Shown: one piece after another, positions 33,512 through 42,943 of the stretch
Layout: every line of letters begins with the position of its first letter
Numbering within the stretch: position 1 is the stretch's first letter
Position numbers and translations under genes: made by a program
The notes under the pieces: generated by a model
Seen by the model: only the letters and a program-made list of their open reading frames with translations
Told to the model about the DNA's origin: nothing
Databases searched by the model: none
Assembly (NCBI RefSeq): GCF_000455485.1
Contig: NZ_CBQR020000103.1
Location: 1-46,983 of the forward strand
Direction: 5' to 3'
DNA from: Gorillibacterium massiliense
GTDB lineage: Bacteria; Bacillota; Bacilli; Paenibacillales; NBRC-103111
DNA: 46,983 nt

Positions 33512-34129
33512 CTAACGTAAGGTAATGACGATACGCCGGTTGGGTTCTTCCCCTTTGCTGAATGTCTTTACCGCATGGTGAGTTTGTAAATAGGAATGAA
33601 TGACTTTTCGTTCTTGTGGCGGCATCGGCTCCAGCACCATTTCCTTACGGGTTCGGACAACCCGATCTGCCAGTCGCCTTGCCAAATCCTCCAACGTCTT
33701 GCGACGTCGTTCCCGGAACTGCTCGGCATCGAGAATAATCTTCAGATGAGTATCCGAGTAGCGATTCGCTACAATGTTCACCAGATACTGCAGAGCATCC
33801 AGTGTCTGCCCTCTTCGTCCAATCAACATCCCAAGCTCGGGACCCGTCAGATTAAAGGTAAGGCCTTCGGCTGTTTCCGTTCGCTCCACCTTCACTGCCA
33901 GATTCATTGTACTACAAACATCCTGGAGAAAGATCTCGGCTTCTTCCAGCGGATCTGGAAGTTTCTCCACCTCAACCTTAGCGTCCTTGGCCCCAATTAG
34001 CCCGAAGAACCCTTTTACCGGTTGTTCCAGAACCGTCACCTGAACTCGGTCTTCCGCCACTCCCAATTGGGTCAGTCCGAGACGCACCGCATCCGCAACT
34101 GTTTTCCCCGAAACGACAACTTTCTTCAT
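33512..34129 (-). CDS. jag: RNA-binding protein Jag/KhpB (SpoIIIJ-associated)
   Basis: 205 aa. Jag_N domain at residues 1-50 (KKVVVSGKTVADAVRLGLTQLG, with GFFGLIGAKDAKVEV). The KH domain has GMLIGRRGQTLDALQYLVNIV. The R3H domain at the end has RRLADRVVRTRKEMVLEPMPPQERKVIHSYLQ. It is an RNA-binding protein linked to cell-wall and division control. It follows yidC by 18 nt, the standard pair. Confidence 0.96.
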   Translation of the reverse strand: MKKVVVSGKTVADAVRLGLTQLGVAEDRVQVTVLEQPVKGFFGLIGAKDAKVEVEKLPDPLEEAEIFLQDVCSTMNLAVKVERTETAEGLTFNLTGPELGMLIGRRGQTLDALQYLVNIVANRYSDTHLKIILDAEQFRERRRKTLEDLARRLADRVVRTRKEMVLEPMPPQERKVIHSYLQTHHAVKTFSKGEEPNRRIVITLR

Positions 34130-34147
34130 AGGCCGGTACCACCCCTG

Positions 34148-35035
34148 CTATTTCGATGGTTTTTTTGCCTTCTTTGTATTGCTATTGACGATCTTGCCTG
34201 GTTGCACATTCTTCGGTTTAGCATTTTGTGATTTACCCGACTTCTTGCCTGTGTCCGTCACGCCGGCAGTAGCCAAGGCAGGAGTCGTCTTCGAACTTCT
34301 TCCATATATGAAATAGTTCTGCACGATGGTAAAGATATTAGAGAAAATCCAGTACAGCGGCAAGGCAGCCGGAAAGTTTTTGGACATAAAGAAAATCATG
34401 ATTGGGAAAATGTACATGATGACTTGCATTTGTCCCATTTGATTGCCCGTGGTCTTCGACATCATTTTTTGCTGCAGCCAGGTAGTAAGGGCCGCAATAA
34501 TCGGCAGCACCCACGGATCCTTGGTGCCGAGCTGCAACCATAAGAACGTGTGGTTATGAATTTCGCCGTTACGCATAATGGCATGGTAAAGCCCCATCAG
34601 CACCGGCATTTGAATGAAGATCGGCAAACATCCAGCCATCGGGTTGACATTATTTTGGCTGAACAGCTTCATCGTTTCTTCTTGCTGCAATTTAGGATCG
34701 TCTTTGTACTTTTCCTTCAGCTTGGCGAGTTCCGGTTGCAGAGCTTGCATGGCCTTGGAACTTCTAACTTGTTTAAGGGTAAGAGGCAGAATAATAAGAC
34801 GAATGATAATGGTCACGACCAGAATGGCCAGTCCATATTCGCCGCCAAAAATATGCGCGATAAAGTCAAGGAAGTGTGACAACGGACCAACGACAAACTT
34901 ATCCCAGAAGCCGTTATCTGCATTGATCGGCTTTGGAATCATCTTTCCGTCCGGCCCCTTGACGGTGGTGGAACAACCGGACAAAACGAGCACCAGTATG
35001 GCCAGCGGCCATAGTTTATACAAACGTCGTAGCAA
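34148..35035 (-). CDS. yidC: Membrane protein insertase YidC/SpoIIIJ
   Basis: 295 aa. The lipoprotein signal LYKLWPLAILVLVLSGC ends in lipobox LSGC. A first helix (FLDFIAHIFGGEYGLAILVVTIIIRLIILPLTLKQVRSSKAMQALQPE) and later helices include NPMAGCLPIFIQMPVLMGLYHAI, with the conserved hydrophilic-groove Arg in IIIRLIILP. TTG 35035 is chosen: GGGAGG eight nt upstream and a normal signal peptide. The longer in-frame form adds 29 non-homologous residues across the promoter. Confidence 0.95.
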   Translation of the reverse strand: MLRRLYKLWPLAILVLVLSGCSTTVKGPDGKMIPKPINADNGFWDKFVVGPLSHFLDFIAHIFGGEYGLAILVVTIIIRLIILPLTLKQVRSSKAMQALQPELAKLKEKYKDDPKLQQEETMKLFSQNNVNPMAGCLPIFIQMPVLMGLYHAIMRNGEIHNHTFLWLQLGTKDPWVLPIIAALTTWLQQKMMSKTTGNQMGQMQVIMYIFPIMIFFMSKNFPAALPLYWIFSNIFTIVQNYFIYGRSSKTTPALATAGVTDTGKKSGKSQNAKPKNVQPGKIVNSNTKKAKKPSK

Positions 35036-35073
35036 AATCTTATCCTCCCGCTGGAAAATCGTGTACAAACCCA

Positions 35074-35102
35074 AATATACCATATCTAATAGAACAAATA
35101 AA
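35074..35102 (-). promoter_or_regulatory. Candidate yidC-jag promoter
   Basis: Minus strand TTTATT, 17-nt spacer, TATATT, with TGG before the -10. Predicted start about 30 nt before TTG 35035. Confidence 0.5.
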
Positions 35103-35229
35103 CCAAACCGACGGAGATTCAAGAAAGGTTCATGCCAAGCGAAACGGCTCCGCCGTTTTTTGTTCTACGCGCGGATTGTCCACCGGTTTCAACAACTTTT
35201 CGATTCACCGAAAAAATCACCGAAAAACA

Positions 35230-35592
35230 TTAATTTGATCCTTTGGAAGGTCCACCTTTTATTAAAGAAGCTCTTTTTAAAACGTGCAGCAGACTTTTGC
35301 GCATCTCTTCATATTCCATGTCGGCTACAGGCTTGCGGGCGATCAGCACAAAGTCTACCTTGTCCGCGATCTGTTCCTTATGCAACCGAACGATTTCCTT
35401 CATCGTTCGACGCAGCCGGTTGCGCACCACTGCATTTCCTAGCTTCTTGCTGACGGAAACCCCGACGCGGAAACATTCGTTTTGCGGTTTCGGCAGAACG
35501 TAAACGACAAACTGCTGATTCGCCGTGGATTTTCCATATCGGTAGACGCGGTTGAAGTCTTCCCTTCTGGCCAGACGATGTTCTTTATGCAC
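35230..35592 (-). CDS. rnpA: Ribonuclease P protein component
   Basis: 120 aa, the usual length. RLARREDFNRVYRYGKS opens the family; FRVGVSVSKKLGNAVVRNRLRRTMKEIVR contains the RNxxRR RNA-binding motif, and VDFVLIARKPVADMEYEEMRKSLLHVLKRA follows. GTG 35592 gives the family N-terminus VHKEHRL; the 35 residues upstream in frame have no homology. The ribosome site is weak (GGGG, 8 nt), so coupling to rpmH transcription read-through is likely. Confidence 0.95.
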   Translation of the reverse strand: MHKEHRLARREDFNRVYRYGKSTANQQFVVYVLPKPQNECFRVGVSVSKKLGNAVVRNRLRRTMKEIVRLHKEQIADKVDFVLIARKPVADMEYEEMRKSLLHVLKRASLIKGGPSKGSN

Positions 35593-35694
35593 AGTTAAAA
35601 CCCCATTATATAGGTTACTCTTTTCAGCATACACCAGAATGAGCACGGTTAAACAAAAATCGCGCCCGACTGGATGCATAATGCCCTTAAACAG

Positions 35695-35721
35695 CAAAAA
35701 AGACCACGTGAAGTGGTCTTT
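35695..35721 (-). terminator. Hairpin between rpmH and rnpA
   Basis: AAGACCAC/GTGGTCTT stem, 5-nt loop, then T-run on the minus strand, 5 nt after the rpmH stop. It probably trims rnpA expression relative to rpmH. Confidence 0.8.
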
Positions 35722-35725
35722 GCGA

Positions 35726-35860
35726 TTAGGCGGACAATACTTTTCTGCCTTTCAAACGACGTGCAGCAAGTACTTTCCGTCCGTTTTTCGTGCTCATCCG
35801 CTTGCGGAAGCCGTGCACCTTCTTGTGCTTTCTCGTATTCGGTTGATAAGTCGGTTTCAT
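35726..35860 (-). CDS. rpmH: 50S ribosomal protein L34
   Basis: 44 aa, the exact family length. It starts [18 protein letters not shown] and ends [18 protein letters not shown], nearly invariant L34 sequence. GGAGGTG eight nt before ATG 35860. Transcribed leftward from the promoter at 35911-35939; the oriC DnaA-box cluster lies just beyond. Confidence 0.98.
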   Translation of the reverse strand: MKPTYQPNTRKHKKVHGFRKRMSTKNGRKVLAARRLKGRKVLSA

Positions 35861-35910
35861 CTATTTTGCACCTCCCGAGGATTATCCCATCCTTAAAAAT
35901 ACCTTCAACC

Positions 35911-35939
35911 ATTAAATCATCATTACAGACAAAAGTCAA
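35911..35939 (-). promoter_or_regulatory. rpmH promoter
   Basis: Minus strand TTGACT, 17-nt spacer, TTTAAT. The start would be about 45 nt upstream of rpmH. Confidence 0.8.
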
Positions 35940-35989
35940 CGCATTCGTTTCCCAAACCATAATGAAATTTTTGACTCCCTTTTGGCGAC

Positions 35990-36271
35990 TGTGGACAATA
36001 TTTTTTGGCAAAAGGCAGGTTCTGTCGAACAAAACACAAATTGTGCACAATATGTAGTGCTGTGCATAAATACTTTCCACAAGTGATTGTGTTTGTGGAT
36101 AAAAACCATTTTTCATTGAAAAACAAGGGTTGTTTTGATATATTAGTATTACTTTCGCTTGTGGATAGCGTATAAATGATCAGGTATTATCAACAGCCTG
36201 TGGATAACCCTGTTAACAATTTTCGATTTATTCTATTTACTGCTAACTTACACTTTCATAACTGTGGATAA
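35990..36271. other. oriC, upstream DnaA-box cluster
   Basis: Perfect DnaA boxes TGTGGATAA occur at 36094-36102, 36199-36207 and 36263-36271. Single-mismatch boxes are TGTGGACAA 35990-35998, TGTGCATAA 36061-36069, TGTGGATAG 36160-36168 and, reversed, TTATCAACA 36187-36195. Nearly all point the same way. It lies between rpmH and dnaA, as the incA/incB region does in Bacillus subtilis, and overlaps the dnaA promoter, so DnaA probably autoregulates. Confidence 0.92.
36116..36144 (+). promoter_or_regulatory. dnaA promoter
   Basis: TTGAAA, 17-nt spacer, TATATT. It is flanked by DnaA boxes at 36094 and 36160. It gives a leader of about 280 nt that includes three more boxes and the palindrome at 36285. 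Confidence 0.7.
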
Positions 36272-36284
36272 TTGGTTTAACAAC

Positions 36285-36314
36285 ACACCGTCTCAAAAAT
36301 TTTTGGGGCGGTGT
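36285..36314 (+). repeat. 30-bp palindrome in the dnaA leader
   Basis: ACACCG and CGGTGT form the ends and AAAAATTTTT the centre. The intervening TCTC/GGGG pair with G-U wobbles in plus-strand RNA. No T-tract follows, so it is not a standard terminator. It lies between the last upstream DnaA box and dnaA. Confidence 0.7.
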
Positions 36315-36433
36315 CGTTTGCCGTCGAACTCGTTCCCTCACGCAGGGAGCTTCTTTTCTCTTTATAAGAATTTGTAAGTTTAGTCCCGTCATTGGTTTTC
36401 TTGCTTTTCAGGAATTAAAGGAGTGAATTGTTT

Positions 36434-37795
36434 GTGGATCGCCTTGTCGACGAACGGTGGCAACAAGTACTATCGGCCATACAGACCAAGTTGAGCAAAC
36501 CCAGCTTTGATACGTGGCTGAAATCAACCAAGGCCAGCATTTTTACCGATGAAATTATCGTCATCTGCGCCCCCAATAAGTTTGCACGGGAATGGTTGGA
36601 GACCCGTTATGTCAAAATGATTAGTTCAACGGTCAGCGAAGTATTTGATTGGAACGTCGAAGTTCAATTCATTCTTGAAGAAGACGCTGGGCAATTCACC
36701 GCCGCCCAAACCCAGGCAGCGCCGCCCGCCGCTAAACCGGCGGTCCAAACGGAAGACGCTGTCGCCAGCATGCTGAATCCCCGCTATACCTTCGACTCCT
36801 TCGTCATCGGTTCGGGCAACCGCTTTGCGCATGCTGCCTCCCTCGCTGTAGCGGAAGCTCCAGCAAAAGCGTATAACCCGCTTTTTCTCTATGGAGGCGT
36901 AGGACTTGGGAAAACCCACTTGATGCATGCTATCGGCCACTATGTGCTGGAGCATAATCCGGCGGCCAAGGTTCTATATCTTTCATCTGAGAAATTTACC
37001 AATGAGTTCATCAATTCCATCATGAACAACCGCGCGGAAAGCTTCCGAAACAAATACCGGAATATCGATGTCCTGTTAATTGACGATATCCAATTCCTCG
37101 CCGGCAAAGAGTCGACCCAAGAGGAATTTTTCCATACCTTCAACGCGCTCCACGAAGAACGCAAACAAATCATCATCTCCAGCGACCGTCAGCCGAAAGA
37201 AATTCCCACCTTGGAGGAACGTCTTCGTTCCCGTTTCGAATGGGGCCTCATTACCGATATCCAGCCACCGGACCTGGAAACGCGGATCGCCATTTTACGC
37301 AAAAAAGCGAAGTCGGAAAACCTGGAAATCCCCAATGATGCCATGGTTTATATCGCCAACCACATTGATACCAACATTCGCGAGTTGGAAGGCGCGCTGA
37401 TTCGCGTTGTCGCTTATTCCTCCCTCATCAACGAAGATATTTCCGTGCCGCTCGCTGCCGACGCCCTTAAGGACATTATTCCGTCTGGCCGGCCGAAAGC
37501 CATCACGATTCAGGATATTCAGCAGAAGGTCGGCGAATTTTACGGCCTCAAGCTGGAGGATTTTAAAGCGCGTAAACGAACCAAGGCGGTTGCTTTTCCC
37601 CGCCAGGTAGCGATGTATTTAGCCCGCGAGCTGACGGATTATTCCTTGCCAAAAATCGGTGACGCCTTTGGCGGCCGGGACCATACCACCGTCATCCACG
37701 CCCACGAGAAAATTTCATCGTCGTTGAAGCAGGACTCAGAGCTGCATCAAGTTATCCGCAATATTTCCGATAAAATCAAAAACTCGAATAGTTAA
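36434..37795 (+). CDS. dnaA: Chromosomal replication initiator DnaA
   Basis: 453 aa. Domain I is at 1-80 ([26 protein letters not shown]), then a short Ala/Pro-rich linker. AAA+ domain III has Walker [16 protein letters not shown], Walker [15 protein letters not shown] and the arginine-finger region LRSRFEWGL. Domain IV has the box-binding HTH with [42 protein letters not shown] 36434 aligns with the Paenibacillus-type start (same eight residues before WQQ) and lies 10 nt after GGAG. TTG 36428 is only 4 nt from it and less likely. Confidence 0.98.
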   Translation: MDRLVDERWQQVLSAIQTKLSKPSFDTWLKSTKASIFTDEIIVICAPNKFAREWLETRYVKMISSTVSEVFDWNVEVQFILEEDAGQFTAAQTQAAPPAAKPAVQTEDAVASMLNPRYTFDSFVIGSGNRFAHAASLAVAEAPAKAYNPLFLYGGVGLGKTHLMHAIGHYVLEHNPAAKVLYLSSEKFTNEFINSIMNNRAESFRNKYRNIDVLLIDDIQFLAGKESTQEEFFHTFNALHEERKQIIISSDRQPKEIPTLEERLRSRFEWGLITDIQPPDLETRIAILRKKAKSENLEIPNDAMVYIANHIDTNIRELEGALIRVVAYSSLINEDISVPLAADALKDIIPSGRPKAITIQDIQQKVGEFYGLKLEDFKARKRTKAVAFPRQVAMYLARELTDYSLPKIGDAFGGRDHTTVIHAHEKISSSLKQDSELHQVIRNISDKIKNSNS

Positions 37796-37833
37796 TCGGA
37801 TAATGAGGATAAAATGATAGGAGTACGCACAAC

Positions 37834-37930
37834 TTATACACATGTGGATAATCAAGTCTGGAGCGGCATTCACATACCTATCCACATATCCGCAGCCCCT
37901 ACTATTACTACGACTATTTTTTAACTACAA
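37834..37930. other. oriC, unwinding region with DnaA boxes, GC cluster and DnaA-trios
   Basis: TTATACACA (37834-37842) and TGTGGATAA (37843-37851) abut head to head, and CTATCCACA follows at 37878-37886. Next is a GC cluster (37890-37899). The trinucleotide run CTA-CTA-TTA-CTA-CGA-CTA (37899-37916), equal to TAG/GAT-type DnaA-trios on the other strand, then leads into T/A-rich DNA. This order of box, GC cluster, trios and AT-rich tract is the basal unwinding system between dnaA and dnaN in Bacillus subtilis. The remainder of 37931-38026 shows nothing further. Confidence 0.9.
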
Positions 37931-38026
37931 AAATAATAGAAATGATCACGGAGATGGGGCCCTCATTTTAATTTATGCGAGTCAGCTGTTCTCCAGAACC
38001 GAAACTTGTATCCGGGAGTGAAAACG

Positions 38027-39169
38027 TTGAGACTATCCATTTCCAAAGAATATTTAAATGAATCCATTCAACATGTGTCCAAGGCGGTTTCCAGTCGCAC
38101 CACGATCCCTATTCTTGCCGGCATAAAAATTGACGCAACGCCAACCGGTGTAGCACTAACCGCCAGTGATACGGATATTTCCATACAATCCTTTATTCCT
38201 GTTGAAGCGGATGGAAAAACCATCGCGCAAATTGCGGAAACTGGCAGCATTGTGCTTCCGGCTAAATTTTTTGGCGATATGATCAAAAAGCTTCCTTCCG
38301 AACATGTGGAAATTCATGTGCGGCCGCCTTTCCATGCCACCATTCGCTCCGGATCATCGGAGATTCAAATGGTGGGATTGGACCCGGAAGAATACCCCCA
38401 GCTCCCTCTCGTCGAGGAAAAGAAAGTCATCTCCATTCCGAGCGATCTGCTAAAAGCAATGGTGCGGCAAACATCTTTTTGCGTATCCACCAGCGAAACA
38501 ACGCCGATCCTGACCGGAATTCTGTGGACTGTTACCGACAATGGTCTTAAGTTTATCGCCTGCGACCGTCACCGTTTGGCCGAACGGGAAACTCCGCTAG
38601 CTATCGGGGAAGGGCAGCATTTTTCCAATATCGCGATATCAGGGAAAACGCTGAACGAATTGAGCAAAATTTTGCCGGACTCCAACGAGCTAACGGATAT
38701 CGTCGTATCGGATAACCAGGTGCTGTTTCGGTTGAATAATCTGCTTTTTTACAGCCGTATTCTCGATGGAACCTATCCGGATACATCCAAGCTAATTCCA
38801 AAATCCCATCAAAGCACCCTCGTCGTGCAAACCCGGGATTTGGTGGATGCAATCGACCGCGCCTATTTGCTGTCCCGGGAGGAAAAATCCAATGTGGTTA
38901 AAATGACCATGATGGAAGATGGAACGATCGAAATTTCTTCCAGCTCAACAGAACTGGGGCGGGTTACGGAAACCATTGATGCAGAAGAATTTACTGGCGA
39001 ACGGCTGAAGATTTCGTTCAACTCCAAATATATGCTGGATGCGCTGCGTTCCATCGATAGCGCCGCCATCCGTCTCGGTTTTACTGGCGCCATGAGTCCG
39101 ATCATCATTGAACCGGTAGGCGACATTAAGCTGTTGCAGCTGATTTTGCCGTATCGGACAACGAATTAA
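38027..39169 (+). CDS. dnaN: DNA polymerase III beta subunit (sliding clamp)
   Basis: 380 aa. MRLSISKEYLNESIQHVSKAVSSRTTIPILAGIKI is the family start; three repeated clamp domains follow, and the end GFTGAMSPIIIEPVGDIKLLQLILPYRT is typical. TTG 38027, eight nt after GGGAG, is preferred. The in-frame TTG seven codons earlier lacks a ribosome site and adds non-homologous residues. Confidence 0.98.
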   Translation: MRLSISKEYLNESIQHVSKAVSSRTTIPILAGIKIDATPTGVALTASDTDISIQSFIPVEADGKTIAQIAETGSIVLPAKFFGDMIKKLPSEHVEIHVRPPFHATIRSGSSEIQMVGLDPEEYPQLPLVEEKKVISIPSDLLKAMVRQTSFCVSTSETTPILTGILWTVTDNGLKFIACDRHRLAERETPLAIGEGQHFSNIAISGKTLNELSKILPDSNELTDIVVSDNQVLFRLNNLLFYSRILDGTYPDTSKLIPKSHQSTLVVQTRDLVDAIDRAYLLSREEKSNVVKMTMMEDGTIEISSSSTELGRVTETIDAEEFTGERLKISFNSKYMLDALRSIDSAAIRLGFTGAMSPIIIEPVGDIKLLQLILPYRTTN

Positions 39170-39179
39170 GGAGCGGCAG

Positions 39180-39404
39180 ATGAAAAATATCGCGATACGC
39201 ACCGATAACATAACCTTGGGACAATTTCTTAAGCTATCCGACTGCATATCCACAGGTGGACAAGCAAAAATATTTTTGCAGGAAACGCAGGTGTGGGTAA
39301 ACGGAGAACCGGAAAACCGCAGGGGGAAAAAACTGGTGGAAGGCGACCATATCCGGGTTCAGGGAGCAGGTGAATTCCGGGTGGTGCGCGAGTCATGTTC
39401 CTGA
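39180..39404 (+). CDS. yaaA: S4-domain RNA-binding protein YaaA
   Basis: 74 aa. An S4-like fold with TLGQFLKLSDCISTGGQAKIFLQETQVWVNGEPENRRGKKLVEGDHIRV. AAGGAG lies six nt before ATG 39180. It overlaps recF by 10 nt. In Bacillus subtilis this gene (also called rlbA) sits at the same place between dnaN and recF and is linked to ribosome assembly. Confidence 0.93.
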   Translation: MKNIAIRTDNITLGQFLKLSDCISTGGQAKIFLQETQVWVNGEPENRRGKKLVEGDHIRVQGAGEFRVVRESCS

Positions 39405-40507
39405 ACAAGCTGGTTCTGCAGCAGTATCGGAACTATCAACAGGTGGAGCTGAATATCAATCATCAGGTTAATCTCTTCGTAGGCCCAAACGCCCAAGGCA
39501 AGACGAACCTGCTGGAAGCGATCTTCGTTCTCGCTTTAACCAAATCCCATCGGACCCATCAGGATAAGGAATTAATTGGCTGGAATGCCGAACAAGCTTC
39601 CATTTACGGCGAAGTGGAAAAAAAATACGGAACGGCCAAATTGAACCTAATGCTAACCCGACAAGGGAAAAAAGCGAAGATCAATGGGCTCGAGCAGCGA
39701 AAGCTGAGCGATTTTATCGGGACCTTCAACGTGGTGATGTTTGCGCCTGAAGATTTGGAAATCGTCAAAGGAGCGCCTGGAATCCGCCGGCGCTTTCTCG
39801 ATATGGAACTGGGGCAGGTTCATCCCGGCTATCTATACGATACGATGCAGTACCAGAAGATTTTGACTCAAAGAAACCAGTATTTGAAACAGACCGGAAT
39901 GGCCCGGAATGCCGATGACGCGCTCCTTGGGGTGTGGAACGAGCAATTGGTTCAATTCGGTATTAAAATCATGAAAAAACGTCAAAGCTTTATAAGACAG
40001 CTGCAAGTCTGGGCGGAGCGCATTCATTCCGGCATAACCGGCGGCCAGGAGGAGCTCAGTATTCACTACCGACCCTCACTGGATATGGCTGGGGATGAAG
40101 ATGAAGCTATGTTATTTTCCAAGTTTATGGTACAGTTATCACAGGTGAAAGATCAGGAGTTTAGACGGGGATCAACCTTGATCGGCCCCCATCGGGACGA
40201 CATGGTGTTTATCATAAATGGCAAAGAAGCCCAAGTATTTGGCTCTCAAGGCCAGCAGCGGACAACGGCTCTTTCTCTTAAGTTGGCGGAGCTTGAACTC
40301 ATCCGCGAGGAAGCTGGAGAATATCCGATCTTGCTTCTAGATGATGTGTTGTCCGAACTGGACCGCAACCGCCAAACCCAGTTGATCGAAACGTTCCAGA
40401 ACAAGGTGCAAACCTTTATTACGACGACGGGAACGGAAAGCTTTGATCTCGGCAAGCTGCAAAATGCCGCCCTTTATCATGTGAAGGACGGAGGCTTGCT
40501 GGCATGA
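39395..40507 (+). CDS. recF: DNA replication and repair protein RecF
   Basis: 370 aa SMC-like ATPase that acts at gaps and loads RecA with RecO/RecR. Walker A GPNAQGKTNLLEAI at residues about 30-43, signature FGSQGQQRTTALSLKLAE, Walker B PILLLDDVLSELD. FLDMELGQVHPGYLYDTMQYQKIL is a RecF-specific stretch. It overlaps yaaA, consistent with the dnaN-yaaA-recF-remB operon. Confidence 0.98.
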   Translation: MFLNKLVLQQYRNYQQVELNINHQVNLFVGPNAQGKTNLLEAIFVLALTKSHRTHQDKELIGWNAEQASIYGEVEKKYGTAKLNLMLTRQGKKAKINGLEQRKLSDFIGTFNVVMFAPEDLEIVKGAPGIRRRFLDMELGQVHPGYLYDTMQYQKILTQRNQYLKQTGMARNADDALLGVWNEQLVQFGIKIMKKRQSFIRQLQVWAERIHSGITGGQEELSIHYRPSLDMAGDEDEAMLFSKFMVQLSQVKDQEFRRGSTLIGPHRDDMVFIINGKEAQVFGSQGQQRTTALSLKLAELELIREEAGEYPILLLDDVLSELDRNRQTQLIETFQNKVQTFITTTGTESFDLGKLQNAALYHVKDGGLLA

Positions 40508-40579
40508 CCGGCACCGTACCCGATTTTTGTGTTCGCTTATCGCATGTTGCGATCTCATTCTCAGCGGAGGGTTGACCTG

Positions 40580-40828
40580 ATGTTTATTCATTTAGGCGGG
40601 GATAAGATCATCCGCTCTTCGGAGCTTATCGCCATTTTCGACTTATCCATCGAGGAAAATTCCAAAATTTCCAAACAGTTTGTATACGAAGCCGCACGGG
40701 AGAACAAAGTTGAAATCATCGGGGAAGAAGAAAGCAAATCCATGGTCGTTACCGTGGATAAGGTTTACTATTCTCCTATTTCTACGTCTACCCTGAAGAA
40801 GCGGTCCGTCTCCCTGCAAGTCAATTGA
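40580..40828 (+). CDS. remB: Extracellular matrix regulator RemB (DUF370)
   Basis: 82 aa. MFIHLGGDKIIRSSELIAIFDL is the YaaB/RemB opening, followed by KVEIIGEEESKSMVVTVDKVYYSPISTSTLKKR. RemB is related to the biofilm-matrix activator RemA. ATG 40580 after GGAGG (9 nt) is the start; a 17-codon upstream extension has no homology. Confidence 0.93.
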   Translation: MFIHLGGDKIIRSSELIAIFDLSIEENSKISKQFVYEAARENKVEIIGEEESKSMVVTVDKVYYSPISTSTLKKRSVSLQVN

Positions 40829-40846
40829 ATAGCAGCATTCTTCGGG

Positions 40847-40903
40847 TCCCCAATAAGAAAGGAAGATCATGCGTCGACTTACGGCGTACTTCTTATTCGG
40901 GGA
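40847..40903. repeat. Long inverted repeat between remB and gyrB
   Basis: TCCCCAATAAGAA (40847-40859) pairs with TTCTTATTCGGGGA (40890-40903), with one unpaired position, enclosing a 30-nt loop with a smaller GCGTCG-type fold. There is no T-tract on the plus strand. It may act as a leader structure of gyrB or an mRNA-processing site. Confidence 0.65.
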
Positions 40904-40925
40904 TTAAATCGTGTAAAGTAGGTGA

Positions 40926-42851
<1,926 letters not shown>

Positions 42852-42943
42852 TCTTCTTAGCCAAACGTTTATGGATAAGCGGCAAGTCCCGGAAACGGGG
42901 CTTTGCTGCGTACTCGCGTTTATGAATTTTGAGGAGGTGCGCC

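Noticed and set aside
35605-35633. ATTATA on the plus strand (TATAAT on minus) as an rnpA promoter
   Set aside because: The start site would leave only about six nt before the rnpA GTG and there is no -35.
35702-35718. CACGTG core resembling parS
   Set aside because: It is the stem of the rpmH terminator; the flanks do not match TGTTTCACGTGAAACA.
39245-39261. ATATCCACAGGTGGACAA in yaaA as extra DnaA boxes
   Set aside because: Imperfect and coding; single-mismatch boxes also occur by chance in remB and elsewhere, so there is no cluster.
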